Assembly: GCA_030268105.1 (NCBI GenBank)
Contig: BSDZ01000021.1
Location: 1,736,001 to 1,800,000 of the forward strand
Direction: 5' to 3'
DNA from: Volvox africanus
Lineage: Eukaryota; Chlorophyta; Chlorophyceae; Chlamydomonadales; Volvocaceae
Length of the DNA: 64,000 bases
Part shown: piece after piece, positions 48,001 to 60,161 of the stretch
Layout of the letters: each line of letters starts with the position of its first letter
Numbering within the stretch: the first letter of the stretch is position 1
Translations under genes and position numbers: made by a program
The notes under the pieces: generated by a model
Databases searched by the model: none
Seen by the model: the letters and a program-made list of their open reading frames with translations, nothing else
What the model was told of the DNA's origin: nothing

Positions 48001-49336
48001 ATTACGCATCGCGAATACACCATGTCATTGTGCTCCAGAAGTCAACAACGAGCCAAGATAGGTAATCACAAAGTGTGGAGCATGACAGCGGGAAGGCTGC
48101 CCATAGGCACTTTACCCGCAAAACTGCGGCTTCCCATTGTTGATTGGGATCAGGTGCACGGCGCCCCGCCACTGACGCATCGGCCGCAGCCAGCACCGCG
48201 ACAACAGCTTGTTGTGGAAGGATGTGGGTGCTGCTCGGGAGGTCCCCTGGTGCAGGAAACACCAGCTGCTGTGCGGCCAGCTGTGGCTGCTGCTGTGGCT
48301 CTTGATGCTGCCAGGACTGCGCATAAGGGACCTTGGTTGCTGCAATTATGTTACCATCGCCGCCGGCCTGTGGCAATGCAGAATTTATCTCGGACGGATT
48401 TGAGGGCTGGACAACCTGCATATTTGCAGGTTGACGGACCGTCGTAGGGAAAGGCATTGGTGTCGCGATGGGCGGTTGCTGCTGCCGCCGTGCATGCGCA
48501 CTGAACCCAAGCCCGGTTGGTGCTGTACCCAGAGCTGCCGCATATGCTGCGGGGGCACCCTCTACTGCTGATGCTGATGCTGCCCAGGTGGGCAAATGAG
48601 TGATGGGCGGATGGGCGGTATCAATAACGTACTGGAAACGCGGCCGCGATGCGGCCGTTGTGTTCGGCCAGGGCTGAGCGCTAAGTTGCCTCACTAGCGT
48701 TGTGGCAGTGGCGGCACTGCTGTCTGATGTGCCCAGCGTGCCGGATGGGGCTTGGATCGGGCGCACTGGATTACGACTGTCCTCTTGGCTGTTGTCACGC
48801 GTGATGCCTACCTCGGCAGGATACCCTAACGGATCAGATCCCTGCACCACCGGCTGCTGCTGATGTGCGTGCTGGGAAGGCAGCGGCGTAGCCACCAGAT
48901 CCCCTTGCACAACAGTCTGGGAAGGCGATGATGCTGTGCGCTCCGAGCCTTCAGCCCTCGTTGCCTCACCAGCGAGGACGGCAGTTGGCCCATCTTCCGT
49001 TTCTGCCTCACGAGTGTCTCGGTGGGGAACTGCGTCAGTCAGGCTAGACATCAGTCCAGGTAGGTCTCCCGCCGCGGCAACCACCATGTCATCGCCGGGA
49101 TGGATTTTGCTTTCGTCTTCTGCCTCATCTCCATCAGACAGAAGAACTGAAGCTAGGGCGCTGAGAACTTGACACACGGCGTCACCTGCACTTAATGGAC
49201 TAGGCGATGCGGCCACTGCTACTGGCGTGCTTGCGTGCTGACGCGTGCTGCGGCTGCGGGTCCGTCCGTGTGATGCACGAGCTTTTGGCGGGCTGCCCGA
49301 ACGAACCCTGTTGGGCAAGGGACCGTGTAGCCGCAT
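42031..49336 (-). CDS. Large low-complexity protein, about 1784 residues, function unknown
   Basis: Exons: 48116-49336, 47771-47927, 46768-47502, 46229-46536, 43158-45369, 42279-42859, 42031-42171; total 5355 bases with every junction in phase. I recognise no family. Most of it is Ser/Ala/Gly/Pro/Gln-rich and probably disordered. Small ordered-looking parts are GDAVCQVLSALASVLLSDG near the N-terminus, VMLHWADGEKIANRVPYAVI with LQALEDEVVGRLAVLQLAAQ in exon 2, and LLDMKLSRHLVCDVLRDSLR in exon 3. Exon 3 ends in a run of five-residue GVQ repeats. Exon 5 holds a strongly acidic segment (DDELMDEAEVTRVLAEEDAS and beyond). SP/TP and SR dipeptides are common, as in phosphoproteins. The start is an in-frame ATG after a stop; an upstream exon at 49516-49702 could belong to the 5' end but does not splice in phase. 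A nuclear or scaffold role would be a guess. Confidence 0.75.
46840..47012 (-). repeat. Tandem 15-base repeat coding for GVQ pentapeptides
   Basis: Within exon 3 of the large unknown gene, about eleven units of a five-residue motif follow one another: GTQAH, GVQGR, GVQTH, GAEAR, GVQAY, a disrupted unit, then VQAH, GIEAR, GIQAA, GVQER, GTQAA. The consensus is G-[VIT]-[QE]-A-x. It differs from the A(D/N)Lxx pentapeptide-repeat family. Confidence 0.8.
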
Positions 49337-49515
49337 CGCCGTCTCAGGACCGACTCAACTCTTGTTATGGCGGCTTTTGAAGGAAATCCCGGCAACGCTA
49401 ATTAGTCAGCTTGTGAGCATGCATGCATACCTCGAGCGATTTAAACTACATATGTGCAAAGCTTGGTAATAAGGTGATGCTGCGAATCTAAGCATCGCAC
49501 ATCGCTTCACAATAC

Positions 49516-49702
49516 CTTGGGGTCCTTCCTTCCGCAGCCTTGGGCGGCTCATCTACTCGGCGCCCGAATGCAATGCGGAAGGGCCCGGAAGCTTGAGTCT
49601 TACGCGCTATCCGTGGAGGCGATGGGGATCTTTCAACTGCACCCGTCATCAGCCGCTGGGCTGTGGTGTCAGGGCCCGGACTGGCCGTGCGCTTGCGGCC
49701 TC
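49516..49702 (-). other. Orphan coding-like exon
   Basis: An acceptor (CATACAG) at 49703 and a donor (AAG|GTATTG) at 49516 bound a frame that includes GRKRTASPGPDTTAQRLM and RSPSPPRIARKTQASGPFR. Its composition resembles the neighbouring genes. It ends in phase 2, whereas the only usable acceptor before ATG 49336 needs phase 1, so it is listed separately. It could be a 5' exon of the downstream gene with an unseen junction, or a UTR exon. Confidence 0.35.
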
Positions 49703-49792
49703 CTGTATGCACTGTGGCGATGGCGAGATAGAATGGCACAGCACACGTGTGAGTGTTATCCTGGTGTAAAAATGATGATGCAATTGATGACA

Positions 49793-49797
49793 TTACA
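49793..49797 (-). terminator. TGTAA poly(A) signal of the 50324-53193 gene
   Basis: Minus-strand TGTAA about 530 bases after the stop codon at 50324-50326. Confidence 0.45.
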
Positions 49798-50323
49798 ACA
49801 AGGCATAATCTGCCGCCATTATGGGGTAAAGGATCGCCGCCTGGCAGGCGGCGGACCGGTGCCACAACGGGGTAAAGGGCGCTGAGGTATGAGATCGGCC
49901 ATGCCGATCCAAATTCATCACGCGGGTTCATGGTGTGGTGGGAAGAAAGAATGCCAAGACAAGGGCTACGAGACCATCAACGATGTTGCTGCCCTTTGCT
50001 ATGGCTACCCTGCAGAACGCTGTACGGGAAAACTGCACAAATTTATTGCAAGACGTTTCGTACGCGTACCTGTCGCGTCCGACTGCTCCTTTCCTCCACC
50101 ACTTGCTGGCGCTGCAACAGCAGCAGTGGAGATTGCTCGCCCTGCCGGCAGCCTGTCATTTATTTTCGCGGCCTCTATCGTTTTCCCGGAGACCGTCGTG
50201 GCGGCGATAGCAGTTGTCCTCGGGCCCGCTTGTGCACGTGAGGGCGACCCACGCCGCGAGGGGTTGCCAGCGGCGGCCCTATACGCTACCTCTGCCTCAA
50301 CAGCCTACGCGTGAGCAAACACG

Positions 50324-53193
50324 CTAATCTGTTTCAGAGGCCAGTACGACGCTGTGGGCAAGTCGGCGCATGCTTTTTCCAAGCACGACGATTGCTTCGC
50401 TGATGTTGCCACGCTCTAGCTTCTCCAAAGGAAAAGAACCCATCTTAGCCCCAAACTGAGACACCACATCCCGACATTCTATCCCGTCCCACTTAGGCAA
50501 TGCAAGTCCTACCTTTGTAAACTGATCCAAGTCGACCCATGCTTCATCGACGTCCCATACGGAGTGCGGTGGCGGCAGTAATCCCTCAAAATCCCCGCGG
50601 GGCTGCAGCGCTACGTTGGCTGCCGTGCCAATTGCAGTTCGTGTACCACGGGTAGGTCGTGGGCGGAATCCAGCTGCATATAGCTCAGGTCCCCCGTTCA
50701 ACACTTGGCCCATGCTTGCTGGTGGAGTAAGCGGACCTGCTGCTTGCTGCAGTAGTCGCGATGTCCGCTTTGCCTGCTCCAGCTCTCGTTTTACAGCATC
50801 ATAATCGAATGCACCACCCAGCAGCTCCTCAGCTTCCCTGGTAGGTTTGAAGGGATTTGCTGGCTTGCATTGCTGTTGCCCTCTCAGTTTTACTTGCAAA
50901 ATCCTTAATTCCCTCAAAGTAATTGTAGCGTATTAAGTACGTCCTGAACAGCTCACGAACACTGAAAAGAACACAGCCGTTCCTGGAGTGCAACCAAGAG
51001 GATCCCATCACTTCGTTTCGGAAGCACTCTCCCTAGATCAGGCATCAGCATTGCTTGACCTTGATTGCTCTCTGTTGCCTTCCAAAATCTTTCTTACCGC
51101 ACTGCGCTCCCCCCCTGGCCTTTCCCAGCGCACCGTTGCGCCTGTTTCCGCTCCTCCACATCCTCCAGCGCTGCCCATGCGGGGGCTGGGCGCTGCTGCC
51201 GGCGTGCGGTACCTGGATCGGAAATGAACGCTAATGTCGAACGAAAGGCATCCTGCATATCCTCAGGCAGCGCAGCTCGCCGTGGTCGAGGTGGCGCCGG
51301 CCCCGAACCCTTCGCAACCACCCTGTTGGCGTCTACCTCCCGGCCTGGCACTATCTGTGATCGCGTAAAGACTGACTCGCCGCCAGTGACGAAAAGGCTG
51401 CCAGGCGATACATACCCTACTGCAAAAGGGTCCTGCGCAGGTTGCTGCTGCTGGATCGTGGTCATCTCATTATCAAGTGGGGCCGGCCTCAAATTAGCCC
51501 TGACAGGAGGTGGCGAATGCGCGGCTGTAACTAGTCGCGGGGCCACCGCCACCGTTGAAGTGTCGGTAGATGCGATAGGCTGGGTTCCACTCCCAAGCTC
51601 CACTTCAATAAGCGCAGGTCTATCCGGTCTTTGAATTCTGATTCTATCGCCAGTCGGTGTGCCGTCTTGCCTTGCGGAAAGCATTGTTCCCTCGTGGTGC
51701 ACCTCAAAGCCCTGCATGGGAGCAAGGTCCGCCTCCATTTTCGGCTGGAAGCCCGACCGCAGCTCGTTCGGGACCCCGAGCCTGACGGGGGTCGGCGTCC
51801 TGGCAGTGACTCGCGGTGTTCCCAGCCGCACCACACGCAGATTACTGCTGCCAGTGCCGGCGGTGTCAACGCTGTGAAATTCACCAGGGCTGGCAGCTCC
51901 CCGCACGCCATCTTCCGCGCCAGCAGGCAACGGTCCCAGCGGAAGTCCCCGTCGCTGCGACCACCGCAGGCGTTGCCGCTTCAACCGCACCTCCCCGCTC
52001 GATGGTCCCATCACTGACCCGCCCTCTCCCAGCTCCTGATGTTCGCCACGTGATATTCCCACTCCCTGAGCGACCCCGGAGGCGCTGGTGCCACCTTCCT
52101 GACGCCGCGTCATGACCATGGGCGTACTTCGCTGGTGCGGTGATACCAAGGCGCCATGGCGCTGCTGCGGCTGTGGATCAGGGCTTTCGTCGCCTAAGGC
52201 ATCCGCTGCAGCACCTAACTGTCGGCGTAGCGTACCTTGAGCGGCCCGTCCCATGACTGCACTTACAATTGGCAGGTTATGCATCGGCCGCCCGGTAGCG
52301 TGCATGCGCGCGTATGCGCCAGGGGGCAGGGGCGGCGCCGTCTGCATGGTTTGCTTCACTGCTGCCGCGGCGGCTGTGGTGGCTGCAGTAGTTGCCACGG
52401 AGATGATGGCGGCTAGCTGATCTGCATTCTGTAGCAGGTCTAGCTGTTCCTTTATGCGGCCATGGTGGGGTCGCGGCCGGGGACGCTCCATCTCGTCGGC
52501 ATTTGCACCTCGCGCTGCTGGTGCGCTAGTAACTCCCGGCCCAACCTCAGCAGCCCCACGTCCGATGGCTGTCGTCCACGGCGGGGCCATGGCGCCGCCA
52601 TCTGCTGTCGACAATTCAGTCTGCATGGGATTCGACAACGATGGGCCTGGCCCAGAAGCCGCCAGACTGCTGCCACTTGAAGACTCCAGGGAGCTGAAGC
52701 GGGTTGGAGCAGTACTCGCATTCGCTGGAGGCTCAACAGCGCAGTGTTTGCTTCCAGCTCCGGTTTCTGCAGGTTTGCTGCGTGTGGCATTGTCCTCGTC
52801 ATATAACTGGCCGAGAACCTGCATGTGTAAGGGGCGGAATCCGTCACAAAATGTCCTTGAGTGCAAGGGCAAGAACGGTGGAGGACATGACCGCATCACG
52901 CCCCAGCCCCTACTGCACCAGCACCTGCTTGATGTAGTCCTTGGCAACGTCGTATCCAGCAAGGTCCGACCCGGACTGCAAGGACCCGGCCAAGAGACGT
53001 TCCAGCGCTTCATCAGTAAAACCCCCCGGTCTTCCCTGCGGATTTCAGGGAAGGCACACAAGTCAGCCCCTTAAGCTCCGCATGAATAAAGTACCATGCG
53101 CACCTCCCGAAGCACCCGTGTCAGCTCTCTCGCCATACGCTGCGCCAGAGGCGGGCTTTTCTTCCTGCTGCCATCCGTAAGATTCCGGCTCAT
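50324..53193 (-). CDS. Low-complexity protein, about 780 residues, function unknown
   Basis: Exons: 53104-53193, 52925-53035, 51213-52818, 50324-50859; 2343 bases, phases consistent. I do not recognise the family. The N-terminal ~80 residues look helical and ordered: MSRNLTDGSRKKSPPLAQRM, ELTRVLREGRPGGFTDEALE, VAKDYIKQVLGQLYDEDNAT. This may be a small interaction domain. The large third exon is Ala/Pro/Gln/Arg-rich and probably disordered, with an IKEQLDLLQNADQLAAIISV helix and an Ala/Thr run. The last exon carries a charged segment (EEL, FDYDAVKRELEQAKR) and ends with PLEKLERGNISEAIVVLGKS followed by a helical tail. It lies head to tail with another large low-complexity gene of similar composition, and divergent to the desaturase gene. 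The start ATG follows an AT-rich 5' region. Confidence 0.7.
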
Positions 53194-53707
53194 TACATTT
53201 AAGTTTGCCAGAAAGGCTCACATCAGCAGCAGCTGCGCTGTTAACTCACGGAACGACATCGCGGTCGCTATCGTCTTCGGACCAGGCCTTGCCATCATCC
53301 TGTGTAGCTGAACAGCAGTTTTGGGACGTGTATATAAGCCCTTGCGTCTCTATTGTAAATCGATACTTTTCTTCGCGGAGCTGTTCGATGCCACTCTTCA
53401 TTATCAATCCTCATGCTTTGTATAAAAAGTCATAATTTATGTCTAAAGTGCTTATGTCATTTCCTTGACTTTAGCTATCCAGAATTCGTGTTGGATCCTA
53501 CGGTTAACAACGATGAATGCTTAAAAAGTTGTTATCCTGGCACAAACTTTTGAGTATCAACTTTCAGGCTTAAGTGGCAATGCCAAACTTTAGTTGATGT
53601 TCTGATAGTTGACTCTTGTCCGTTGTGGCCTTTTTTGTGGACTCCACAGTGCTTGTCGATCATTCACGGCAGCTTTTATATTTTGGCTTCTTTATTTCAA
53701 GGAGATC
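53194..53707. promoter_or_regulatory. Divergent region, unknown gene / desaturase gene
   Basis: 514 bases between two oppositely oriented ATG codons, clearly AT-richer than its surroundings. GTATATAAGC near 53326-53335 resembles a TATA box for the plus-strand gene, though it lies about 375 bases before the ATG. It is a candidate only. Confidence 0.4.
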
Positions 53708-56012
53708 ATGAACGAAAGGGCATCTCCACCTGCACCGTGCCATGCGGCTTGTGAGGCATACCAAGCAGAGAAGCTTGCGCAAAAGGATTTGGATTCAGCA
53801 AGAGCAGAATACTTGTTTAAGCTTCCTGATCCTTTCATAAAACCACTTTGTGGAATGCTCACGGATGTTCGTGATGAACCAATTCTGCACCTCATATGTA
53901 ATCAACTGATACTGGTAGTACCTTCAGTTTTTATTTTATTTTTATACTATCAGAGTCACTTGCTGGGCTTAGTGTACTTGGCGCTCAATTATGGTCTCTT
54001 CCTCCAGCGTTACATGCTTACCCTCCATTCCACCGAACATAGGCCACTATTTAAGCAGAGTAAGTCAATTCGCTTCTTTAGTGGGCTCGATTTCCCCTTT
54101 GTTATACAGCGGGCATTTCAGCTGTACCTTCACGAATGGGGTTTTGACGAAGAGCTTAATTTGGTTAGGTTTTGACATTACCTCTCGGGTAGTGTCGCCA
54201 CTGTTTTTCATCATCGTGTCCACAAGAGACACTCAGAATGCTTCGATAGCCTGGTAGTGGCCGTTGCAGACAACCCATTACCTGGGTGTTCCTGGGTTTC
54301 CCCGGCAGGGGTGAGTGTGGTTCTCGGTGGGGTACCTCTATCAACGCAACGATTGGCAAAAACAATCGCGATGACGCCTGGTATGCAGGGTATGGCGTTC
54401 TGAACCTGATTATACCGTACGTCATGTGCAATTTCTATGGCGTCCCATGCGGGTTTTACCGCCTTCATCACGTCGTCATGCACCACGTGGTACGTTCAAC
54501 ATCATGTTTTCCATGGAATTAGCCAATCGATTATGGTCGTCTAATTATGAAGGGAAAAGGATATCAGTGCCCTGAGGCGCTGATCAACCTAAGGGTCGTG
54601 TCCCGCTATGGAATGTTCAGTCCTGAAGGCCTTGTGCCCAGCACCAGGGATACAGGGTATGCATCGTCTGCAGGAAAGGTGGTGGGATAGATAGGGTTGT
54701 TACTCATAGGCTATATGAAATTTCTCAGAGGCTCATTTATCCGACACGATGCATCCCATCGCCCAAACCAATATACCCAGGAGGACAACGCCAGTCCCGG
54801 GGATCTGACGTCCACGGAGGCCTTGCAGCGGGACTCATTCAGGCACTTTGTCCGGTGCGGATGTTGCATGTTGGCACGGTAGTTGCATGTTAGTATGGCC
54901 GTCGGGGACGACTGTACGCTTCCGCGTGCAGCAGCTCCACCGAAAATTCATCGGCATCAAACATGACCAAGGAAAAAGGGCTATCGCTTGGTGTCTAAGA
55001 ACAGTGCACCGCTGCAGCTCGAGCAGCAGTTTGCGTCCGCTTCCGTACGCTAGTGTCGCTAAATTAAACTGGCAGCTAAAAACTCTTCACTGGGAACGGG
55101 GATTAAGTATGTCATGCCTGCTCTTTCGGCAAACCTCTGACAGATATTGGGTACGCTTCTGGCTATGCACATGGATCGAGCTGCCTGCATACGCGGCACG
55201 AAAAGGCCGACACGCGCAGGCCGTCCTTTGCACCATATGTGCCGTGGCATACTGGGTTGCGCTGGCGGGGTTGTGGCGGTTAAACTGGGTTGCCACACTT
55301 TGGTCGCTAGTGGTGCCCTTCTTTGTGTCCACGTTCGCGCTCATGTTCGGGAACTGGAGCCAACATATCTTCGTCGACCCGGATGAGCCACGCAACACTT
55401 ACCGCAGGTTAGTGGCCCAGGAATCAAGCAGGTCATGGCGGTGACCACACTTGCTTTGCGTCCGCTGTGAAGCCCAATGAAATGATTGTTCAATTGCTTG
55501 GTCCTTTGTATTGCGCAGCACATACAACTGCGTGGCGTGCTCGGACAATAGCCGCACCTACAATGACGGTTACCATATCATCCATCACCTCAATTCGCGA
55601 CTCCATTGGTCCGAGTTGCCACAGCGGTTTATTGACATCTTGGGTGCTCATGACGAGAATGATGGTGCGACAGGCTGCATGAATAGTAGGGGGCCTGACG
55701 GGTACTGTATTAGTTTCATGATAAGGCATTAGACTTAAAATTAAATACCTAAGCGTCATTTGCTGTCAGGCGGCTTTACGCGCGCCACACGGGAAACATG
55801 TGAAAGACCTGTTTGCCTCTTTTCCCCTATCCACAGCGCTGGTTTTCCGCGGCATCGGGTTCTTCGACGTCGGCCTCCTAGTGTTCACGAGACAAGTAGG
55901 CAAGCTGGCAACCTATATTGTTCCATGTGGGCCCAGGCAAGCCAAAAGGAGCCACGAAGAATGGGTGGCTCTATTACGACATCGGTTGCGGCCGGCTAGG
56001 GCTAGGCCTTAG
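53708..56012 (+). CDS. Fatty-acid-desaturase-like integral membrane protein
   Basis: Exons: 53708-54059, 54389-54489, 54781-54854, 55144-55407, 55519-55664, 55837-56012; 370 residues, all phases consistent. Three histidine clusters typical of di-iron membrane desaturases/hydroxylases are present: HSTEH at about residue 108, HHVVMHH at about 144 and HIIHH at about 286. Hydrophobic segments lie between them (LILVVPSVFILFLYY, LGLVYLALNYGLFL, VLCTICAVAYWVALAGLW, LWSLVVPFFVSTFALMFG), and the product is expected in the ER or another endomembrane with clusters facing the cytosol. EDNASPGDLTSTEALQRDSF and FGNWSQHIFVDPDEPRNTY are further family-like stretches. Substrate, bond position and electron donor cannot be read from the sequence. 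The N-terminus has no clear targeting peptide. The start ATG is the first in the open frame after an AT-rich leader. Confidence 0.85.
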
Positions 56013-56133
56013 AAGTCTCCTTGTCTCGAAACGCGAGAGCCACTCAGGACTGTTTTGGTTATGCTGTACATGGGGAAGCAGCGCTACTGTTGAGTCGGCT
56101 ACTGCCAATCGGTTTGGCATTCGACATGTTCAA

Positions 56134-56138
56134 TGTAA
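56134..56138 (+). terminator. TGTAA poly(A) signal of the desaturase-like gene
   Basis: TGTAA about 120 bases after the stop codon at 56010-56012. Confidence 0.6.
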
Positions 56139-56554
56139 ACAAGAGGACACGAGCGAGTTTTCGTAACCAGTTTTTACTCCTAGCGGTAAGAAAGTATCGT
56201 TGATGCAAGTAGTACCATAGAATACAAACAAGAATATCCGTTGATTTTGATTTTTTTACCAGTTGATTTTCCATGTTTCTTGCACGTCACCGTGCGCTTA
56301 AAGCTATACGTATGGTAAATCCATTCTTCCAGCTGTTCAACGAATGCCCTAACAACACAGATGCCCGTAGGATAGGAAAATTACTATAATTGCTGGAATC
56401 CGCAAGACAAACAATATTCAATGCAACTGTGAACCGTTGATGAGGGTTATTTGTTTGCCGCAGCCACTCCTCCATTTAACAAAAATGTTATCTTTTTGGA
56501 ATAATGTATGTCTAAGTACTGAAGCGCCTGCTGGGAAATGGCATGCATCCATGA

Positions 56555-56559
56555 TTACA
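56555..56559 (-). terminator. TGTAA poly(A) signal of THO5
   Basis: Minus-strand TGTAA about 110 bases after the THO5 stop codon. With the signal at 56134 it defines a short gap between convergent genes, and nothing else was seen in 56013-56667. Confidence 0.6.
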
Positions 56560-56667
56560 CATCTACCATGAATTCGATTTAGGGCAGTCGTTTTGTTGCA
56601 ACGTCATTGGTCGCCTGAATTCGCCGTACAACATGGATACCTCTGCAGAACAGCCTTACGATTGTAA

Positions 56668-59600
56668 CTAGTACTGCATCAGGGGTCCCGCCATTGCAGC
56701 ATCTGACAAGACCGGAAGAACCACACGCCGGTCTCGTCCACGCACGCGTTGCTTGCTTGCAAGGAGTGTCATGAGATCCTCGTTCCCGGTACCGCTGCCA
56801 TCGGTTGAGTATGCTGTAGCAAACTCGTCGAAAGCCAAGCGCAGGTGTAGCAGCTGGTAGAGTAGCGTGTGATTGGGCGCATCCGACGGCACGTATGAAA
56901 GCGCCACGGAATTCGCCTACAGAAGAACCGACGGGCAGCGCATACTTGACGTTGTGGATATCTGAATACACATGGTGCAAAGAAAGCAACGCAGGTACGA
57001 AAGAACAGTGCACCCCTGCCACAACAACACGTGCATCACGGAGCCTTCGTCGGTGCTGTTAGGCAATCGACCGTGCAACCGTCCAAAGGCGCGTGTTTGC
57101 CCTACCTCAGCCTCCAGCCACGCCACCAGGTTGACGTCGTCCACTGTCCCCGGCTGTCCCCGTCGATCACGGGCCACTTCCCTTACACCCTTGACGAGCA
57201 GCAGCGGCGGGCGAAGAGGATATTCGAGGAACAGGCGCGCCAACACCTCGCACTCAAGTGATTTATGCCGCAGAACAATCCGATAAAGCCGCGATACAGG
57301 CTTGGGTACCATAGCCACCGAGGCCACCCTTGCATCCTCGCCAGTGACGCTCGCGTTGACACCACCCTCCGCTGCAATGATGTCGGAAAGTAAGTATCTA
57401 GCGACCAGCTCATCTGTAGCAAGTGCCCCTTCGTCTTCACACTCCATGTTTTCCACGTCCTCATTGTCAATGCCGCGCGCCTCGCCCTCCTCAGCTGCCT
57501 CGCCGTCCTCAACTGGCTCCCTGACTACAGTTGCCACGTTAGCACCCCCCGAAGCCTGTCCCGCTTCAGCGGCTAAATGTCCAGGCGCGGGAGGCCCGTT
57601 ACGCTCAACGGCGGTATCAGCGGCTGCACTGTCAAATCCAGGCGTTGTGGCACCCTCTACAATACATAACGAAAAAGGTCATGCCATGGCATGGCATTGG
57701 CGCCGTTAGCGATAGGACTAAGGGGCGTATTTAGCTTGTTGCCTCACAAGATGACCTCAATTATTGGCCGCACGGTACGGCGATCGAGCAATCGGCAAGA
57801 GAGGTACATCCTTTAAGTACTCGAAACCCAGCAATAACGCACCACGTCCAGGAGTGGTGGGCCGGCTGCTGCGCCGGCCCACCTCGCCGTCCTCAGCCAC
57901 TATTTCTGTGCGAAGATGCGCTTGCAGCACGGATGAAATCTGTTGCTGCTGCTGCATTGCACCGCTAGCTGTCTGACCAGTACTCGTCGCGGGACGGTTC
58001 GTTAATGCAAGTCCCTTCACAGTGCCGTCCCTAACCTTCCCGGGGCCTCCTCCCGTTGCTGCGTTAGTTCCTGTAGGCGCCATTGTCTTAATCTCCTCCA
58101 CGCTAACGACGGTTGTAACGGGAAGCTTCGGATACCGGCTTAGGTTGGGCGGGTTTGGTGCCCTATCCAGAAGAGCCAAGATTTTCCTGTAAGAATTAAT
58201 AAATTTAACAACATTACAATGCAGTCGCATGGTTAATCAGCGGCCTCAACGGCGAAAGCAACCTTTCCGGGTATTTTTTATTATTTCACGGGAACATGGT
58301 GCATAACACGGCCGATAATGTTGCAAATAATATGAAAGTACGCAAGAAGTCAAAAGACCAAATTTGTCCTTTGGCCATGCAAAGGCTGCATAAGGCTTCC
58401 ACACGGTCGAAAACTAAACATTATCAGATAATGCTAGTTCTGAGACGAACACCCGGGCGTTACTCGCCTGCCAGTTTCCCTGCAGAAGCAGAAGCCATTT
58501 ATGTTGCGGCACCATGACGTAAATGCACATGTTTGAGGCCGTAGGGCCTCAAATTTGGATCACAGCGTGTCCTCTTCCACCCACCCGCCCCACACTGCTC
58601 CGCTCACCCGGAGGAAGCGACTCACTTCAGGGCCTCATCCCCCGTCTTTACCGAACGAAGCCGTTCGATAACGTGAATGACACGCTGCTGCCGTCGGTAA
58701 AGGTCAAGGCCTTCAAGCACAGTGGTTGAAGCTTCAGTACCTGCCTGGCCCCCATGCAATTGCGTTGCAAGCGGCAAAGGGGGAGCGAAGTCCAGGCCCG
58801 CCAGGTGCTGGCACCACCTGTCGACAAAAACACCATGTAAAGGCCACTGAAACATGATCATTTATAGCGCAACATGGCAACCGCACAACCACCCCTCACG
58901 CAGGCACGTTCCAATGACACAAAACTTAAGTCTGATTGGAATTACCAGTTGGGACACCTCGCAGCTCACACCTGTAAGGCTTTGCCGATCGAGAAGTGTC
59001 GTACTTAAATGTACCGCCCTGGAGCTGCGCTAGGCTCTCGTAGGCTGTTGCTGAGCCGTCATCACCCGGGAACAAAGCTCCTAGCAGCACGTTGTCATCT
59101 CGCACCTCGCTATGGGCCGTTACCAGCTTTAGATTTACTAAGAACTGAAACTTAACGCTAATGATGGTCTGAAGCCGTCCGTTGTTTTCTCGCTGAACCT
59201 CCAGCAGTACGCTCAGTGGGTGAACCTTGTACAAATCATCACTGGACGCCGGGGTTGTTGTCGATGGCGCACCTGCTGCGGTTGACGGAAGCCCTATGAC
59301 GTAAGGTGGTGCTGGGGAAAGTCGGGGCTGTTTTGCGGCAGGCTCCAATACCAGTCCAGGAACCGCCGTCGCCGTCAGGCCGCTCGTAGAGGCCTGTTGG
59401 GTACCATCAGCCGCGGTCTCAGCAGAATCCAAGGTCTGGGACTTGGCAAAGCTTTCCGCTTCCACAGAGGAGCCCAAAATGGCGACGCGTATGGGCATAC
59501 CCAATGCTTCCCGCACAGCAGCAAGCTGCGAGTACACGATATATAAAGGAAGCGGCAGGAGGTCGGCGCTGCGTGCAAAGCCCCGGAGTGACAGGTGCGG

Positions 59601-60161
59601 AGCGAGGATCGTCTGCAACGGCTTCGCTGTGTCCTCTAACCCTTGGAGCTGTTGCTGCAGATCGTCCAGAGTTCGCTTGCGCTTGTCGACCTCCTGCCGC
59701 GTCGCCGCCCGTGCTTTGCGTAGATCGTTCAGCTTGGAAACCATAGCTTTTCGCTGGTTAAGCTCATCATAAAGGCGCTCAAGCATGAGCTTGTGGGAGT
59801 CATCCCCAATTCGAGCAAGCACCTCTGGGCTGGCAGACTCAAGAAACTGTTCCGTAGGCACCAGCCCTATGGCGCCATCCGAGTGCTTAAATCTGAAGTT
59901 CTGGCATCCATGAATTTCTTTCTCGTAATATTCTTTTTCGTACAAAAGGTTCTGCAGCTGCAGGTGAGCTTGTTCCAAGCGAGTCTTAAACTTGCTAGTT
60001 TCTTCTCTCTGATCCTCGGCGCGAAACGCCAGCTTGCGGCTTTCCTCCTTCAGTTGCAACAGGAGTAGTAGTCCTTCGGTAGTAGCCTTTTTGCTGTCAA
60101 TTTTCCCGTTAGATGAGCATCTCCCTGCAAGCCGCCGCAGAGCTTCTACAGACCCCTCCAT
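56668..60161 (-). CDS. THO5: THO complex subunit 5 (THOC5/FMIP family)
   Basis: Exons: 58972-60161, 58626-58817, 57774-58186, 57106-57656, 56668-56916; 864 residues with consistent phases. THO couples transcription to mRNA export in the nucleus. The N-terminal ~190 residues are helical coiled coil with the family signature NLLYEKEYYEKEIHGCQNFR followed by LVPTEQFL. After ILAPHLSLRG comes the conserved middle domain: LPLYIVYSQLAAVREALG, VHPLSVLLEV, IISVKFQFLVNLKLVTAH. Exon 2 continues with HGVFVDRWCQHLAGLDF and RRQQRVIHVIERLRS. The C-terminal part has RLYRIVLRHKSLECEVLARL and ends in PLMQY. Low-complexity insertions in exons 1, 3 and 4 make it longer than the human protein (about 680 residues). 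An internal ATG at 60161 is preferred over the upstream non-ATG extension. The splice between exons 3 and 4 has an alternative (57656 or 57654). Confidence 0.9.

Larger units (their letters stand above)
49337..50323. other. Spacer between two tandem minus-strand unknown genes
   Basis: Holds the 3' UTR of the 50324-53193 gene, whose TGTAA is at 49793-49797, and the upstream region of the 42031-49336 gene. The orphan exon 49516-49702 lies here. No other coding signal was accepted. Confidence 0.4.

Noticed and set aside
52452..52847. Alternative frame through the large exon of the 780-residue protein
   Set aside because: A phase-2 splice from a donor at 52920 would need it, but the CAG|GTGCTG donor at 52925 keeps phase 0 and a far more coherent frame.
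53326..53335. TATA box as a firm promoter call
   Set aside because: The TATATAA match sits about 375 bases before the ATG in AT-rich DNA, so chance occurrence is likely; it is noted only as a candidate.
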